Positions 51,695-64,000 of a stretch of 64,000 nt of DNA are shown piece after piece. The stretch is taken from NCBI GenBank assembly GCA_009668015.1, contig WJYB01000013.1:1-64000 (forward strand). The letters run 5' to 3'. The stretch is from Enterobacteriaceae bacterium RIT714. Lineage in GTDB: Bacteria; Pseudomonadota; Gammaproteobacteria; Enterobacterales; Enterobacteriaceae. The notes under the pieces are model-generated. The model worked only from the letters and a program-made list of their open reading frames with translations, was not told the DNA's origin and made no database searches. Made by a program: the position numbers and the translations under genes. Numbering within the stretch: position 1 is the first letter of the stretch; each line of letters opens with the position of its first letter.

Positions 51695-52380
51695 GTGATT
51701 TCCTTTAGCCTTCGTGTCGAGCTGGCGATCATCGTGAGCGCCGCCTGCTCTGCCGCATCGCTGTCCTGATGGCGTATCGCATCGAACAGCGCTTTATGTT
51801 CCTGGAGCGTCTTCGGCATGTTGGCCTCATCACCCATCCAGGTCCGTTCAAATACCGCTCGCTGTAGCGAGCTGATCGCCACGCTGAGCTGCTGTAGAAC
51901 CGGGTTATGTACCGACTGCAGTACCGCTTCGTGATAGCGAATATCCGCTTCGTTAAAGGCATCCCGGTCCTGGTTGTTGGCGATCATGTCATTGAGCGCC
52001 GATTCAATTTGCGCCAGGTCGCCTGATGTCGCCCGTTCCGCCGCCCAGCGGGCAATGGCGGGCTCTACCAGATTTCGCACCTCACTCATCGCGCCGATGA
52101 GACGCGGGTCGTAGTCGTTTTCGAGTACCCACTGCAGAACGTCGGTATCGAGGTAATTCCACTGGTTACGCGGCGCGACGAAGGCTCCGCGGTAACGCTT
52201 CATTTCGATCAGCCGCTTCGCCATCAGCGAGCGAAACACTTCGCGGATGATGTTGCGCGAAGTTTCAAACTCCTCGCACAGCTCTGCCTCGGCGGGCAGC
52301 GGCGAACCCGGTACGTATTTGCCGCTGACAATCTGATTGCCCAGCGTGATGACGATGCGGTCGGTTTTATTGAGAGTCAT
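51691..52380 (-). CDS. dgoR: DgoR GntR/FadR-family repressor of the galactonate operon
   Basis: Repressor of 229 residues with an N-terminal winged helix (LPAEAELCEEFETSRNIIREVFRSLMAKRLIEMKRYRGAFV) and a C-terminal FCD effector domain (RYHEAVLQSVHNPVLQQL with metal-site His). It is first in dgoRKADT and autoregulated in E. coli; D-galactonate is the inducer. The inverted repeat at 52487-52516 is the probable operator. Confidence 0.94.
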   Translation of the reverse strand: MTLNKTDRIVITLGNQIVSGKYVPGSPLPAEAELCEEFETSRNIIREVFRSLMAKRLIEMKRYRGAFVAPRNQWNYLDTDVLQWVLENDYDPRLIGAMSEVRNLVEPAIARWAAERATSGDLAQIESALNDMIANNQDRDAFNEADIRYHEAVLQSVHNPVLQQLSVAISSLQRAVFERTWMGDEANMPKTLQEHKALFDAIRHQDSDAAEQAALTMIASSTRRLKEIT

Positions 52381-52486
52381 GGAAAGTCCTTGTTTCTTGG
52401 TCCATCACTACTTTACCGCGGCCGCTGAATTTCTCCTCACTTTTGCAGTACAAACGTGAGGTTGTTCGTCAATGCCATGGTTGCAA

Positions 52487-52516
52487 TGTAGTACAATCAT
52501 ACCTAGTTGTACTACA
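52487..52516. promoter_or_regulatory. dgo operon operator
   Basis: Perfect inverted repeat TGTAGTACAA ... TTGTACTACA with a 10-base spacer. Each arm is itself nearly palindromic around the TTGTA/TACAA cores described for DgoR sites. A further TACAA core (CAGTACAAACG) lies at 52449-52453, nearer dgoR. CAGATCACAAA at 52520 could be a CRP half-site. Confidence 0.7.
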
Positions 52517-52554
52517 ATCCAGATCACAAAAAGAACAATCCATTAATCAGCAGG

Positions 52555-52586
52555 CAAAAAAAAGCCCCGGTTTATAACCGAGGCTG
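52555..52586 (-). terminator. yidA terminator
   Basis: Minus-strand hairpin AGCCTCGGTTATAAACCGGGGCT with a run of eight Ts, 16 bases past the yidA stop. Confidence 0.9.
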
Positions 52587-52601
52587 ATAAATTCGCGGAG
52601 C

Positions 52602-53414
52602 TTAGTTGAGAACAAACTTCTCGATCGCGTAAGCCACGCCATCTTCGAGGTTCGATTTGGTGACAAAGTTGGCCACCTCTTTCACTGACGGGATCGCATT
52701 TTCCATCGCCACCCCCATCCCTGCATACTCGATCATGGCGATGTCGTTTTCCTGATCGCCAAGCGCCATGATCTCTTCCGGTTTGATACCCAGCGCATCG
52801 GCGAGCGATTTCACGCCCGTGCCTTTGTTGACGCGCTTATCGAGAATTTCGAGGAAGTACGGCGCACTTTTCAGCACGGTGTATTTCTCTTTCACTTCCG
52901 CCGGAATGCGGGCGATCGCCTGGTCCAGAACGGTCGGCTCATCAATCATCATCACTTTCAGGAACTGGGTGTTTGGATCCATTTTCTCTGCTTCGCAGAA
53001 CACCAGCGGGATGGTGGCGACAAAAGATTCATGGACGGTGTAGTTGCTGATATCGCGGTTGGCGGTGTACAGCGTGTTGCGATCGAGCGCGTGGAAGTGT
53101 GAACCGACTTCGCGGGACAGTTTTTCCAGGTACAGGTAGTCATCATAGTTCAGTGCCGTTTGCGCCACGGTACTGCCGTCGCTGGCGTTCTGCACCAGCG
53201 CACCATTGTAGGTGATGCAGTAGTCACCCGGCTGTTCCATGTGCAGCGCTTTCAGGTAGCTCTGGACACCGGCATACGGACGGCCTGTGGTCAGGACGAC
53301 ATTCACGCCTTTGGCGCGCGCAGCGGCAATCGCGTTTTTAACGGCAAGAGAAATGGTGTGGTCTGGCAGCAGCAGCGTGCCGTCCATATCGATTGCAATG
53401 AGTTTGATGGCCAT
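52602..53414 (-). CDS. yidA: YidA HAD-superfamily sugar phosphatase
   Basis: Cytoplasmic haloacid-dehalogenase phosphatase of subclass IIB (Cof type), 270 residues, with broad activity on sugar phosphates. Catalytic motif I is DMDGTLL (residues 9-15), motif II is VVLTTGRPY, motif III contains KGTGVKSLADALG, and motif IV is ALGDQENDIAMIEYAGMGVAM. Next to gyrB as in E. coli, but yidB, which separates them there, is missing. Confidence 0.94.
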   Translation of the reverse strand: MAIKLIAIDMDGTLLLPDHTISLAVKNAIAAARAKGVNVVLTTGRPYAGVQSYLKALHMEQPGDYCITYNGALVQNASDGSTVAQTALNYDDYLYLEKLSREVGSHFHALDRNTLYTANRDISNYTVHESFVATIPLVFCEAEKMDPNTQFLKVMMIDEPTVLDQAIARIPAEVKEKYTVLKSAPYFLEILDKRVNKGTGVKSLADALGIKPEEIMALGDQENDIAMIEYAGMGVAMENAIPSVKEVANFVTKSNLEDGVAYAIEKFVLN

Positions 53415-53569
53415 GAGATCCCCGATTCAAATGAGTCTGTCCTCATGCTAACGCGATTCCGCACAGAAAACAGTAAAAGAGTCGTGGATAAAGGGGGATG
53501 GGGTTCAGTAGGCGATTCCTCTTTTGCAGAGGAATATTTCCCTCTCCCGGCGGGAGAGGGAAAGCGATG
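53415..53569. repeat. gyrB-yidA spacer with CCCTCTCCC palindrome
   Basis: Contains the perfect hairpin TTTCCCTCTCCC-GGCG-GGAGAGGGAAA (53537-53563, with slight loop asymmetry) immediately after the gyrB stop. It may end or stabilise gyrB mRNA, although it has no T tract. It shares the CCCTCTCCC motif of the REPIN-like cluster at 21172. Confidence 0.55.
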
Positions 53570-57086
<3,517 letters not shown>

Positions 57087-57099
57087 ATCAGGTTTCTTT

Positions 57100-57215
57100 G
57101 GGCCAGGGCATAATCGGCGCGGCCAGATTCAACGCGGACTGCACGTAAACCCTGGCGCGTACACGAAGTACGTGACAGGCACGCGCACAGCCCGGGTTGA
57201 AAAAGGCGAGTAAGA
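57100..57215. repeat. ERIC-like palindromic insert between dnaN and recF
   Basis: Sequence with the ERIC-type centre CCTGGCGCGTACACGAAGTACGTGACAGG (palindromic around CACGAAGTACGTG) and flanks GTGCAGTCCGCG / CAGCCCGGGTTG. It resembles ERIC in architecture and at the core (TACxxAAGTAxGTGAC), but the flanks diverge. I call it ERIC-like rather than a canonical ERIC. Confidence 0.5.
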
Positions 57216-57232
57216 TAGCCCGATATTGTTCA

Positions 57233-58333
57233 CTACAGTCTCATTGGCATGACCACGTAGGCCGCACTCTGACTGGCTGCATCTTCAATCTGTACGCTCG
57301 AAACAGAATCGGTCAGCAAAATACGGACGTTTTCGCACTTCAGCGCATTCAGCACATCCAGCACGTAACTAACGTTAAAGCCGATTTCCATCTCAGTCCC
57401 GGCGTAGGTGACATCCAGAATTTCTTCTGCTTCTTCCTGTTCCGGGTTATTAGCGGTGATTTTGATCTGGTTTTCGCTCACATACAGGCGCACGCCGCGG
57501 AATTTCTCGTTAGAGAGAATGGCCGCACGGGCAAAAGCCTGTTTGAGGATATCGCAGCCTGCTTCCAGCGTTTTGTCGGGATTCTTCGGCAATACGCGGC
57601 GATAATCAGGGAAACGACCATCAACCAGCTTAGACGTGAAAATAAAATCGCCAACGTGAGCGCGAATATTGTTGCTGCCGATTTGCACGCGCAGAGGCGT
57701 TTCACCGCCGTCGAGCATACGCATCAGTTCAATCACGCCTTTACGCGGCACGATCACCGAATGACTTGGCAGCGTTACGCCGACAGGCATGGAGCACACC
57801 GCCAGACGGTGACCGTCGGTGGCCACGGTACGCAGCTCTTCCCCTTCGGTTTCGAACAGCATGCCGTTTAAATAATAACGAACGTCCTGATGCGCCATAG
57901 AGAACTGGGTCGCTTCAATCAGACGTTTCATCGTCGCCTGCGGCAGGGTGAATTCAACTTCGCTCTGCCAGTCGTCCAGGTTAGGGAAGTCGGCAGCAGG
58001 CAAGGTCGAAAGTGAGAAACGGCTGCGGCCAGAGCGAACCAGAATACGGTCGCCTTCCAGCTGCACAGCAATTTCAGCGCCTTCCGGCAGCCCACGGCAG
58101 ATATCAAAAAACTTACGCGCCGGAACAGTGGTTGCGCCCGCATCATGCGGTTGAGAAAGCGACACGCGCGCGACCATTTCCATTTCAAGATCTGTACCGG
58201 TCAGTGACAGCGTACCGTCAGCGACCTGAAGCAGCAGGTTTCCAAGAATGGGCAGCGTCGGGCGGCCACCTAATGGGCCACTCACCTGTTGCAGCGGTTT
58301 TAATAAATGTTCACGTTCAACGGTAAATTTCAT
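57233..58333 (-). CDS. dnaN: DNA polymerase III beta sliding clamp
   Basis: Ring-shaped processivity clamp subunit of 366 residues, three repeated clamp domains, tethering polymerases to DNA. Start MKFTVEREHLLKPLQQVSGPLGGRPTLPILGNLLLQV and end AAYVVMPMRL are those of E. coli DnaN. It starts 4 bases after the dnaA stop and is cotranscribed with it. Confidence 0.98.
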   Translation of the reverse strand: MKFTVEREHLLKPLQQVSGPLGGRPTLPILGNLLLQVADGTLSLTGTDLEMEMVARVSLSQPHDAGATTVPARKFFDICRGLPEGAEIAVQLEGDRILVRSGRSRFSLSTLPAADFPNLDDWQSEVEFTLPQATMKRLIEATQFSMAHQDVRYYLNGMLFETEGEELRTVATDGHRLAVCSMPVGVTLPSHSVIVPRKGVIELMRMLDGGETPLRVQIGSNNIRAHVGDFIFTSKLVDGRFPDYRRVLPKNPDKTLEAGCDILKQAFARAAILSNEKFRGVRLYVSENQIKITANNPEQEEAEEILDVTYAGTEMEIGFNVSYVLDVLNALKCENVRILLTDSVSSVQIEDAASQSAAYVVMPMRL

Positions 58334-58337
58334 AGCA

Positions 58338-59732
58338 TCACGATGATAATGTTCTGATTAAATTAGAAAAGTCTTCTTTTATGTCGTGGCTTTCTTCACG
58401 TAACTGCTCAATCTTGCGACAAGCGTGCAGCACGGTCGTATGGTCACGGCCACCAAACGCATCACCAATTTCAGGCAGACTGTGGTTGGTTAATTCCTTC
58501 GCCAGAGCCATCGCCATCTGACGCGGTCTCGCGACCGAGCGAGAACGACGTTTAGACAACAAATCTGCCACTTTGATTTTGTAGTACTCGGCCACCGTCT
58601 TCTGAATATTGTCGATGGTGACCAGTTTTTCCTGCAACGCCAGCAGATCGCGCAACGCTTCACGCACGAAATCAATGGTGATCGCCCGTCCGGTAAAGTT
58701 GGCATTGGCGATCACGCGGTTCAGTGCGCCCTCAAGCTCGCGAACGTTTGAACGCAGACGTTTAGCGATAAAGAACGCCACTTCACCCGGCAGGCGAATG
58801 TCGTTTTCATCCGCTTTTTTCATCAGGATCGCGACGCGGGTTTCCAGCTCAGGCGGCTCGATCGCCACGGTCAGACCCCAGCCAAAGCGGGATTTCAGAC
58901 GATCCTCAACGCCGTTGATCTCTTTTGGATAACGATCCGACGTCAAAATGATCTGTTGGTTACCTTCCAGCAGCGCATTGAAGGTATGGAAAAACTCTTC
59001 CTGGGATCGTTCTTTATTGGCAAAGAACTGAATGTCATCGATCAGCAACGCATCAACAGAGCGATAGTAGCGTTTAAAATCTTCGATCGCATTGTTTTGC
59101 AGGGCTTTTACCATGTCCTGAACAAAGCGCTCGGAGTGCATATACACCACTTTCGCGTTGGGCTTACGCGCCACAATGCCGTTGCCTACCGCATGCAGCA
59201 GGTGAGTTTTACCCAGGCCCGTGCCGCCATAAAGGAACAACGGGTTATACGCCCCGCCTGGGTTGTCTGCCACCTGACGGGCCGCGGCACGCGCCAGCTG
59301 GTTTGATTTACCCTCGACGAAATTATCGAACGTGTGTTTAACGTTAACGTTAGAGCGATAGGTCGGTTCTGCCGGAGCCGGAACGTTGTCCCAGCCAGAG
59401 CGAGTCGAATGAACAATGCGCGGTGTCGGCACATGAATCTGAGCGGGTGCTGCGACGTTCACCGTCTCCCGGACGGTCTGCGTAACGGGTTTTGTCCCCA
59501 CTTCAAATCGCAGCTGCGGGGCATCAGCGCCGCAGAAATCATTTAACAGTCCATTGATGTTATTGAGGTATTTATCCCTTACCCAATCGAGCACGAAACG
59601 GTTTGGCGCATACAAAGCCAGCGTGTTATCGCTCAGTTCCGCCTGCAATGGGCGGATCCACATACTGAATTCTGTGGCTGGTAACTCATCCTGCAATCGG
59701 GCAAGACACTGCTGCCAAAGCGAAAGTGACAC
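58338..59732 (-). CDS. dnaA: Chromosomal replication initiator DnaA
   Basis: AAA+ initiator of 464 residues that binds DnaA boxes at oriC and opens the duplex; also a transcription regulator. The N-terminal domain I is [26 protein letters not shown] variable linker (about 80-130) differs from E. coli and is slightly shorter. Walker A is GGTGLGKTH, Walker B is LLIDDIQF, and the DNA-binding signature is [14 protein letters not shown]. The start is GTG at 59732 (TCCGCC-GTG-TCACTTTCG), as in E. coli; the frame is open to 59789. Confidence 0.98.
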   Translation of the reverse strand: MSLSLWQQCLARLQDELPATEFSMWIRPLQAELSDNTLALYAPNRFVLDWVRDKYLNNINGLLNDFCGADAPQLRFEVGTKPVTQTVRETVNVAAPAQIHVPTPRIVHSTRSGWDNVPAPAEPTYRSNVNVKHTFDNFVEGKSNQLARAAARQVADNPGGAYNPLFLYGGTGLGKTHLLHAVGNGIVARKPNAKVVYMHSERFVQDMVKALQNNAIEDFKRYYRSVDALLIDDIQFFANKERSQEEFFHTFNALLEGNQQIILTSDRYPKEINGVEDRLKSRFGWGLTVAIEPPELETRVAILMKKADENDIRLPGEVAFFIAKRLRSNVRELEGALNRVIANANFTGRAITIDFVREALRDLLALQEKLVTIDNIQKTVAEYYKIKVADLLSKRRSRSVARPRQMAMALAKELTNHSLPEIGDAFGGRDHTTVLHACRKIEQLREESHDIKEDFSNLIRTLSS

Positions 59733-59936
59733 GGCGGACTCCACTCGAACAATAAAAGAAAGATACTGAATATTCGTGATTGTTGGCACACGTCGACAAG
59801 ACCCTGTGCAAAGGGTGACGTGCGAATTGCTATCTGCAATTTTACCAGACCAGACCCCTTTGGATCCCGATCAGGACCGCGGATCATAGCCTAAACTGAG
59901 CCAGAGATCTTCTGTTTCTCACAGATTCTTCCCGAT

Positions 59937-59945
59937 TTATCCACA
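59937..59945 (+). promoter_or_regulatory. DnaA box in the dnaA promoter region
   Basis: TTATCCACA, the perfect consensus, about 205 bases upstream of the dnaA GTG. It corresponds to the autoregulatory box between the dnaA promoters in E. coli. Confidence 0.85.
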
Positions 59946-60077
59946 GGAAGATCCGGAACCGGGTAAGTGTAAACGATCCTGATGGGAGTACCCCACGATT
60001 TAGTCCGCATATTGGAAAATTTAATGAGCACAGACAAATTTTTGCTTAAATGATCTAACGAAGATCCTGGACGATCC

Positions 60078-60105
60078 TTGCGATTTGGTCTGGAGGTCGT
60101 ATAAT
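60078..60105 (+). promoter_or_regulatory. rpmH upstream promoter
   Basis: TTGCGA (60078-60083), 16-base spacer, TATAAT (60100-60105), followed by a GC-rich discriminator-like stretch; suited to a growth-rate-controlled promoter. Confidence 0.65.
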
Positions 60106-60202
60106 CCTCCACCCGGCGCGCGATGCGCGACTTCCTGCGTGGGACACTGCTCATTTTCCACGCGAAAACGTGCGGAAATACGCGGGAAATAAGGAAAGAG
60201 AA

Positions 60203-60231
60203 TTGACTCCGGAGTGTACAATTATTACAAT
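60203..60231 (+). promoter_or_regulatory. rpmH proximal promoter
   Basis: TTGACT (60203-60208), 17-base spacer, TACAAT (60226-60231), a near-consensus sigma-70 promoter about 100 bases before rpmH. Confidence 0.75.
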
Positions 60232-60320
60232 CCGGCCTCTTTAATCACCCACGCTGAGGCGTTAGTCGTTCGATAATCGTTCGGGTATACGCGAAAGTCA
60301 GTGAATTTATTCAAGTTTAG

Positions 60321-60473
<153 letters not shown>

Positions 60474-60488
60474 TAAAGCTAACCCCTG

Positions 60489-60848
60489 GTGGTTAAGCTA
60501 GCATTTCCCAGGGAGTTACGTTTGTTAACTCCCACTCATTTCACTTTCGTCTTCCAGCAGCCACTACGGGCTGGCACGCCGCAAATCACCATCCTCGGCC
60601 GCCAAAATTCGCTGGGGCATCCCCGCATCGGTCTCACTGTCGCCAAGAAAAACGTTAAGCGTGCGCATGAACGCAACCGGATTAAACGTCTGACGCGTGA
60701 AAGCTTCCGTTTACGTCAACACGAACTTCCTTCAATGGATTTCGTCGTGGTGGCTAAAAAAGGGGTTGCCGACCTCGATAACCGTGCTCTCTCGGAAGCG
60801 TTGGAAAAATTATGGCGCCGCCACTGTCGCCTGGCTCGCGGGTCCTGA
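60489..60848 (+). CDS. rnpA: Ribonuclease P protein component
   Basis: Protein cofactor of RNase P, 119 residues, which helps the M1 RNA cut the 5' leader of tRNA precursors. It starts with GTG ([15 protein letters not shown]) 15 bases after rpmH. The RNR motif is [21 protein letters not shown]. The last 37 bases overlap yidD in another frame, as in E. coli. Confidence 0.97.
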   Translation: MVKLAFPRELRLLTPTHFTFVFQQPLRAGTPQITILGRQNSLGHPRIGLTVAKKNVKRAHERNRIKRLTRESFRLRQHELPSMDFVVVAKKGVADLDNRALSEALEKLWRRHCRLARGS

Positions 60849-61069
60849 TAGGCCTGATCAGGGTCTATCAACGCCTGATCAGTCCGCTGCTTGGGCCGCA
60901 TTGTCGTTTCACGCCAACGTGTTCCAGCTACGGAATTGAGGCATTGCGCAGGTTTGGAGTGATAAAAGGCAGTTGGTTGACGGTGAAACGCGTATTAAAA
61001 TGCCACCCTTTACACCCTGGTGGTGACGACCCCGTCCCACCCGGACCATTTGATACCAGAGAACACTAA
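60812..61069 (+). CDS. yidD: YidD membrane protein insertion efficiency factor
   Basis: Small membrane-associated protein of 85 residues that assists insertion of membrane proteins with YidC. It carries the conserved [27 protein letters not shown] and [13 protein letters not shown]. Only one or two residues differ from the E. coli protein. It starts inside rnpA and ends 2 bases before yidC, so translation is probably coupled. Confidence 0.96.
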   Translation: MAPPLSPGSRVLIGLIRVYQRLISPLLGPHCRFTPTCSSYGIEALRRFGVIKGSWLTVKRVLKCHPLHPGGDDPVPPGPFDTREH

Positions 61070-61071
61070 CG

Positions 61072-62715
61072 ATGGATTCGCAACGCAATCTTTTAGTCAT
61101 CGCTTTGTTGTTCGTGTCTTTCATGATCTGGCAAGCATGGGAACAGGATAAAAATCCTCAACCCCAGCAGCAGACCACGCAGACAACGACCACCGCAGCG
61201 GGTAGCGCCGCCGATCAGGGCGTACCGGCCAGTGGCCAGGGGAAACAGATTACGGTTAAAACCGATGTGCTTGAGCTGACTATCAACACCCGTGGTGGTG
61301 ATATTGAGCAAGCGCTGCTGTTGACCTACCCGAAAGAGCTGAAATCAAACGAGCCGTTCCAGTTACTGGAAACGACACCTGATTTCCTTTATCAGGCACA
61401 AAGCGGCTTAACCGGTCGTGATGGTCCGGATAACCCGGCTAACGGTGCTCGTCCGCTGTATAACGTCGATCAAGATACGTTTGTGCTGGCTGATGGCCAG
61501 AACGAGCTCGCGATCCCGATGACTTACACTGACGCAGCGGGCAACACCTTCACCAAAACCTTCACCCTGAAACGCGGTGAATATGCGGTGAACGTGGGCT
61601 ACAACGTGCAGAACGCCGGTGAGAAACCGCTGGAAGTATCGACGTTTGGTCAGCTGAAGCAGTCCATCAATCTGCCGTCTCACCGTGACACCGGAAGCAG
61701 CAACTTTGCGCTGCATACCTTCCGTGGCGCGGCGTACTCCACGCCAGATACCAAGTACGAGAAATACAAATTCGACACCATCGCCGATAACGAAAACCTG
61801 AACGTCAGCGCTAAAGGCGGTTGGGTGGCAATGCTGCAACAGTATTTCGCGACTGCGTGGGTGCCAAATAACGACGGTACCAATAACTTCTATACTGCGA
61901 ATCTGGGCAATGGCATTGCTGCCATCGGCTACAAATCGCAGCCGGTTCTGATTCAGCCAGGTCAGGCGGGTACGCTTGCCAGCACCCTGTGGGTCGGTCC
62001 GGAAATTCAGGATAAAATGGCTGCCGTTGCGCCGCACCTGGATCTGACCGTTGATTACGGTTGGCTGTGGTTTATCTCTCAGCCGCTGTTCAAACTGCTG
62101 AAATGGATCCATAGCTTCCTGGGCAACTGGGGCTTCTCCATCATCGTTATCACCTTTATCGTTCGTGGCATCATGTACCCGCTGACCAAAGCGCAGTACA
62201 CCTCCATGGCGAAGATGCGTATGCTGCAGCCGAAGATTGCGGCAATGCGTGAGCGTCTGGGCGATGACAAACAGCGTCAAAGCCAGGAAATGATGGCCCT
62301 GTATAAAGCAGAGAAAGTGAACCCGCTGGGTGGTTGCTTCCCGCTGCTGATTCAGATGCCCATCTTCCTTGCGTTGTACTACATGCTGATGGGTTCCGTA
62401 GAGCTGCGCCATGCGCCGTTCGCACTGTGGATCCATGACCTGTCTGCACAGGACCCGTACTACATCCTGCCGATCCTGATGGGCGTGACGATGTTCTTCA
62501 TTCAGAAGATGTCTCCGACTACCGTGACCGACCCGATGCAGCAGAAGATCATGACCTTCATGCCGGTCATCTTCACGGTCTTCTTCCTGTGGTTCCCGTC
62601 AGGTCTGGTGCTGTACTATATCGTCAGCAACCTGGTAACCATCATCCAGCAGCAGCTGATCTACCGTGGTCTGGAAAAACGTGGCCTGCATAGCCGCGAA
62701 AAGAAAAAATCCTGA
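61072..62715 (+). CDS. yidC: Membrane protein insertase YidC
   Basis: Inner-membrane insertase of 547 residues working alone or with SecYEG. An N-terminal membrane segment ([18 protein letters not shown]) is followed by a large periplasmic P1 domain (about 60-345). The conserved five-helix core follows, with the hydrophilic-groove Arg in [15 protein letters not shown], the coiled hairpin [32 protein letters not shown], and a basic tail SREKKKS. It starts 2 bases after yidD. Confidence 0.98.
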   Translation: MDSQRNLLVIALLFVSFMIWQAWEQDKNPQPQQQTTQTTTTAAGSAADQGVPASGQGKQITVKTDVLELTINTRGGDIEQALLLTYPKELKSNEPFQLLETTPDFLYQAQSGLTGRDGPDNPANGARPLYNVDQDTFVLADGQNELAIPMTYTDAAGNTFTKTFTLKRGEYAVNVGYNVQNAGEKPLEVSTFGQLKQSINLPSHRDTGSSNFALHTFRGAAYSTPDTKYEKYKFDTIADNENLNVSAKGGWVAMLQQYFATAWVPNNDGTNNFYTANLGNGIAAIGYKSQPVLIQPGQAGTLASTLWVGPEIQDKMAAVAPHLDLTVDYGWLWFISQPLFKLLKWIHSFLGNWGFSIIVITFIVRGIMYPLTKAQYTSMAKMRMLQPKIAAMRERLGDDKQRQSQEMMALYKAEKVNPLGGCFPLLIQMPIFLALYYMLMGSVELRHAPFALWIHDLSAQDPYYILPILMGVTMFFIQKMSPTTVTDPMQQKIMTFMPVIFTVFFLWFPSGLVLYYIVSNLVTIIQQQLIYRGLEKRGLHSREKKKS

Positions 62716-62740
62716 TTCGGTAAGTTAACGCTAAAATAAG

Positions 62741-62764
62741 GGCGGTCGATTGACCGCCTTTTTT
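62741..62764 (+). terminator. rpmH-yidC operon terminator
   Basis: Hairpin GGCGGTC-GATT-GACCGCC followed by six Ts, 25 bases after yidC. Confidence 0.93.
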
Positions 62765-62787
62765 ATTTGTATTGAACGAGACTAACC

Positions 62788-64000
62788 ATGAGCCATAACG
62801 ACACTATCGTCGCCCAGGCAACCCCACCGGGACGCGGTGGTGTAGGCATTCTGCGTATATCCGGCCTCAAGGCGCGCGAGGTGGCAGAAGCCGTACTGGG
62901 CAAACTGCCAAAGCCGCGTTACGCCGATTACCTGCCGTTTAAAGATACGGACGGCACCGCGCTGGATCAGGGGATCGCCCTCTGGTTCCCTGGCCCAAAT
63001 TCATTTACCGGCGAAGACGTACTGGAACTTCAGGGGCATGGCGGCCCGGTTATCCTCGATCTGCTGTTAAAACGCATCTTAACGTTACCGGGTCTGCGTA
63101 TTGCAAAACCGGGTGAATTCTCTGAACGCGCCTTCCTGAATGACAAGCTCGATCTGGCACAAGCCGAAGCGATCGCCGACCTGATTGATGCCAGTTCAGA
63201 ACAGGCGGCCCGTTCCGCTCTGAACTCACTACAGGGGGCGTTTTCCGCGCGCGTAAACCATTTAGTGGAAGCACTCACTCACCTGCGAATCTACGTCGAA
63301 GCTGCTATCGACTTTCCGGATGAAGAGATCGACTTTTTATCTGACGGCAAAATCGAAGCGCAGCTTAACAGCGTGATGACCGATCTCGATGCCGTTCGCG
63401 CCGAAGCGCGTCAGGGCAGTCTGCTGCGCGAAGGGATGAAAGTAGTCATCGCCGGACGTCCAAACGCCGGGAAATCCAGTCTGCTCAACGCCCTGGCGGG
63501 CCGCGAAGCCGCAATTGTGACGGATATCGCCGGGACGACCCGTGACGTCCTGCGAGAGCATATCCATATTGACGGTATGCCGCTGCACATCATCGACACG
63601 GCGGGCCTGCGTGATGCCAGCGACGAAGTCGAGCGTATCGGCATCGAACGCGCCTGGCAGGAGATCGAGCAGGCAGACCGCGTACTCTTTATGGTGGATG
63701 GCACAACGACCGACGCCGTGGATCCTGCCGAAATCTGGCCTGATTTTATCGCTCGTCTGCCAGCCAAATTGCCTATCACCGTCGTGCGTAACAAAGCCGA
63801 TAAGACAGGCGAAACGCTGGGTTTAAGCGAGGTGAATGGTCACTCACTGATTCGCCTGTCGGCCCGCACCGGCGAGGGTGTCGATGAGTTGCGTAACCAT
63901 CTCAAACAGAGCATGGGCTTTGATACCAGCATGGAAGGCGGCTTCCTGGCGCGTCGTCGCCATCTGCAGGCACTGGAAGAGGCCGCAAACCACCTTGTCC
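62788..64000 (+). CDS. mnmE: tRNA modification GTPase MnmE (partial, runs off right edge)
   Basis: Potassium-activated GTPase that, with MnmG, makes the 5-carboxymethylaminomethyl group on U34 of tRNAs. About 404 residues are inside the window out of the usual 454. The N-terminal formyl-THF-binding domain opens [23 protein letters not shown]. The helical domain follows, and the inserted G domain shows G1 [10 protein letters not shown]2 AGTTRD, G3 DTAGLRD and G4 NKAD. The final C-terminal CxGK motif lies beyond the edge. It has its own start region after the yidC terminator. Confidence 0.98.
   Translation, partial: MSHNDTIVAQATPPGRGGVGILRISGLKAREVAEAVLGKLPKPRYADYLPFKDTDGTALDQGIALWFPGPNSFTGEDVLELQGHGGPVILDLLLKRILTLPGLRIAKPGEFSERAFLNDKLDLAQAEAIADLIDASSEQAARSALNSLQGAFSARVNHLVEALTHLRIYVEAAIDFPDEEIDFLSDGKIEAQLNSVMTDLDAVRAEARQGSLLREGMKVVIAGRPNAGKSSLLNALAGREAAIVTDIAGTTRDVLREHIHIDGMPLHIIDTAGLRDASDEVERIGIERAWQEIEQADRVLFMVDGTTTDAVDPAEIWPDFIARLPAKLPITVVRNKADKTGETLGLSEVNGHSLIRLSARTGEGVDELRNHLKQSMGFDTSMEGGFLARRRHLQALEEAANHLV

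Overview
The window is a 64 kb stretch of an Enterobacteriaceae chromosome close to the replication-initiation cluster. The backbone order is that of Escherichia coli (nlpA, yicS, yicL, nepI, yicN, uhpTCBA, ilvNB, istR/tisB, emrD, yidFGHJKL, yidE, ibpBA, yidQ, yidR, dgo, yidA, gyrB-recF-dnaN-dnaA, rpmH-rnpA-yidD-yidC-mnmE), and the encoded proteins are near-identical to E. coli proteins as I remember them. ERIC elements, an added beta-glucoside PTS operon, dsdA next to emrD, and the absence of yidB, yidP and cbrA suggest the Enterobacter/Lelliottia/Leclercia side of the family. The genus is an inference only; no database search was made.

Region by region. 1-12221: a two-partner secretion locus on the minus strand, the outer-membrane transporter cdiB followed by a giant cdiA exoprotein gene that leaves the window at base 1 after 3502 codons. 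The toxin tip and immunity gene therefore lie outside. 12402-13882: nlpA and yicS. 13882-20133: an accessory beta-glucoside module made of a LacI-type repressor and a divergent IIB-IIC-GH1-IIA-porin operon with palindromic operators. 20256-23129: yicL, a structured 45-bp repeat cluster, nepI and yicN. 23226-28228: the hexose-phosphate uptake system uhpABC-T. 28244-30611: ilvBN with its attenuator peptide ivbL and an ERIC element inside the leader. 30741-31273: the SOS toxin gene tisB with its antisense RNA IstR-1. 31288-36599: a GNAT enzyme, a DMT transporter, emrD, a GH5-like exported protein and dsdA. 36645-42772: a sulfatase island (yidK transporter, yidJ sulfatase, yidF maturase, yidGH, and the divergent AraC-type regulator yidL). 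42821-47502: yidE, the small heat-shock genes ibpAB with sigma-32 promoter and RNA thermometers, yidQ and yidR. 47554-52516: the galactonate operon dgoRKADT. 52555-59732: yidA, gyrB, recF, dnaN and dnaA. 59733-64000: dnaA/rpmH control region, rpmH, rnpA, yidD, yidC and the 5' part of mnmE.

Most of the window is housekeeping or well-known accessory content. The parts most worth attention are cdiA (an elongated repeat stalk and an AT-rich, divergent candidate receptor-binding segment), three ERIC or ERIC-like insertions at regulatory junctions (ilvB leader, dgoD/dgoT, dnaN/recF), the istR/tisB locus in which the upstream tisA start is in frame with tisB, the emrD/GH5 tail-to-tail overlap, and the tandem repeat after yicL. 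I found no CRISPR array, insertion sequence, prophage, tRNA or rRNA gene.
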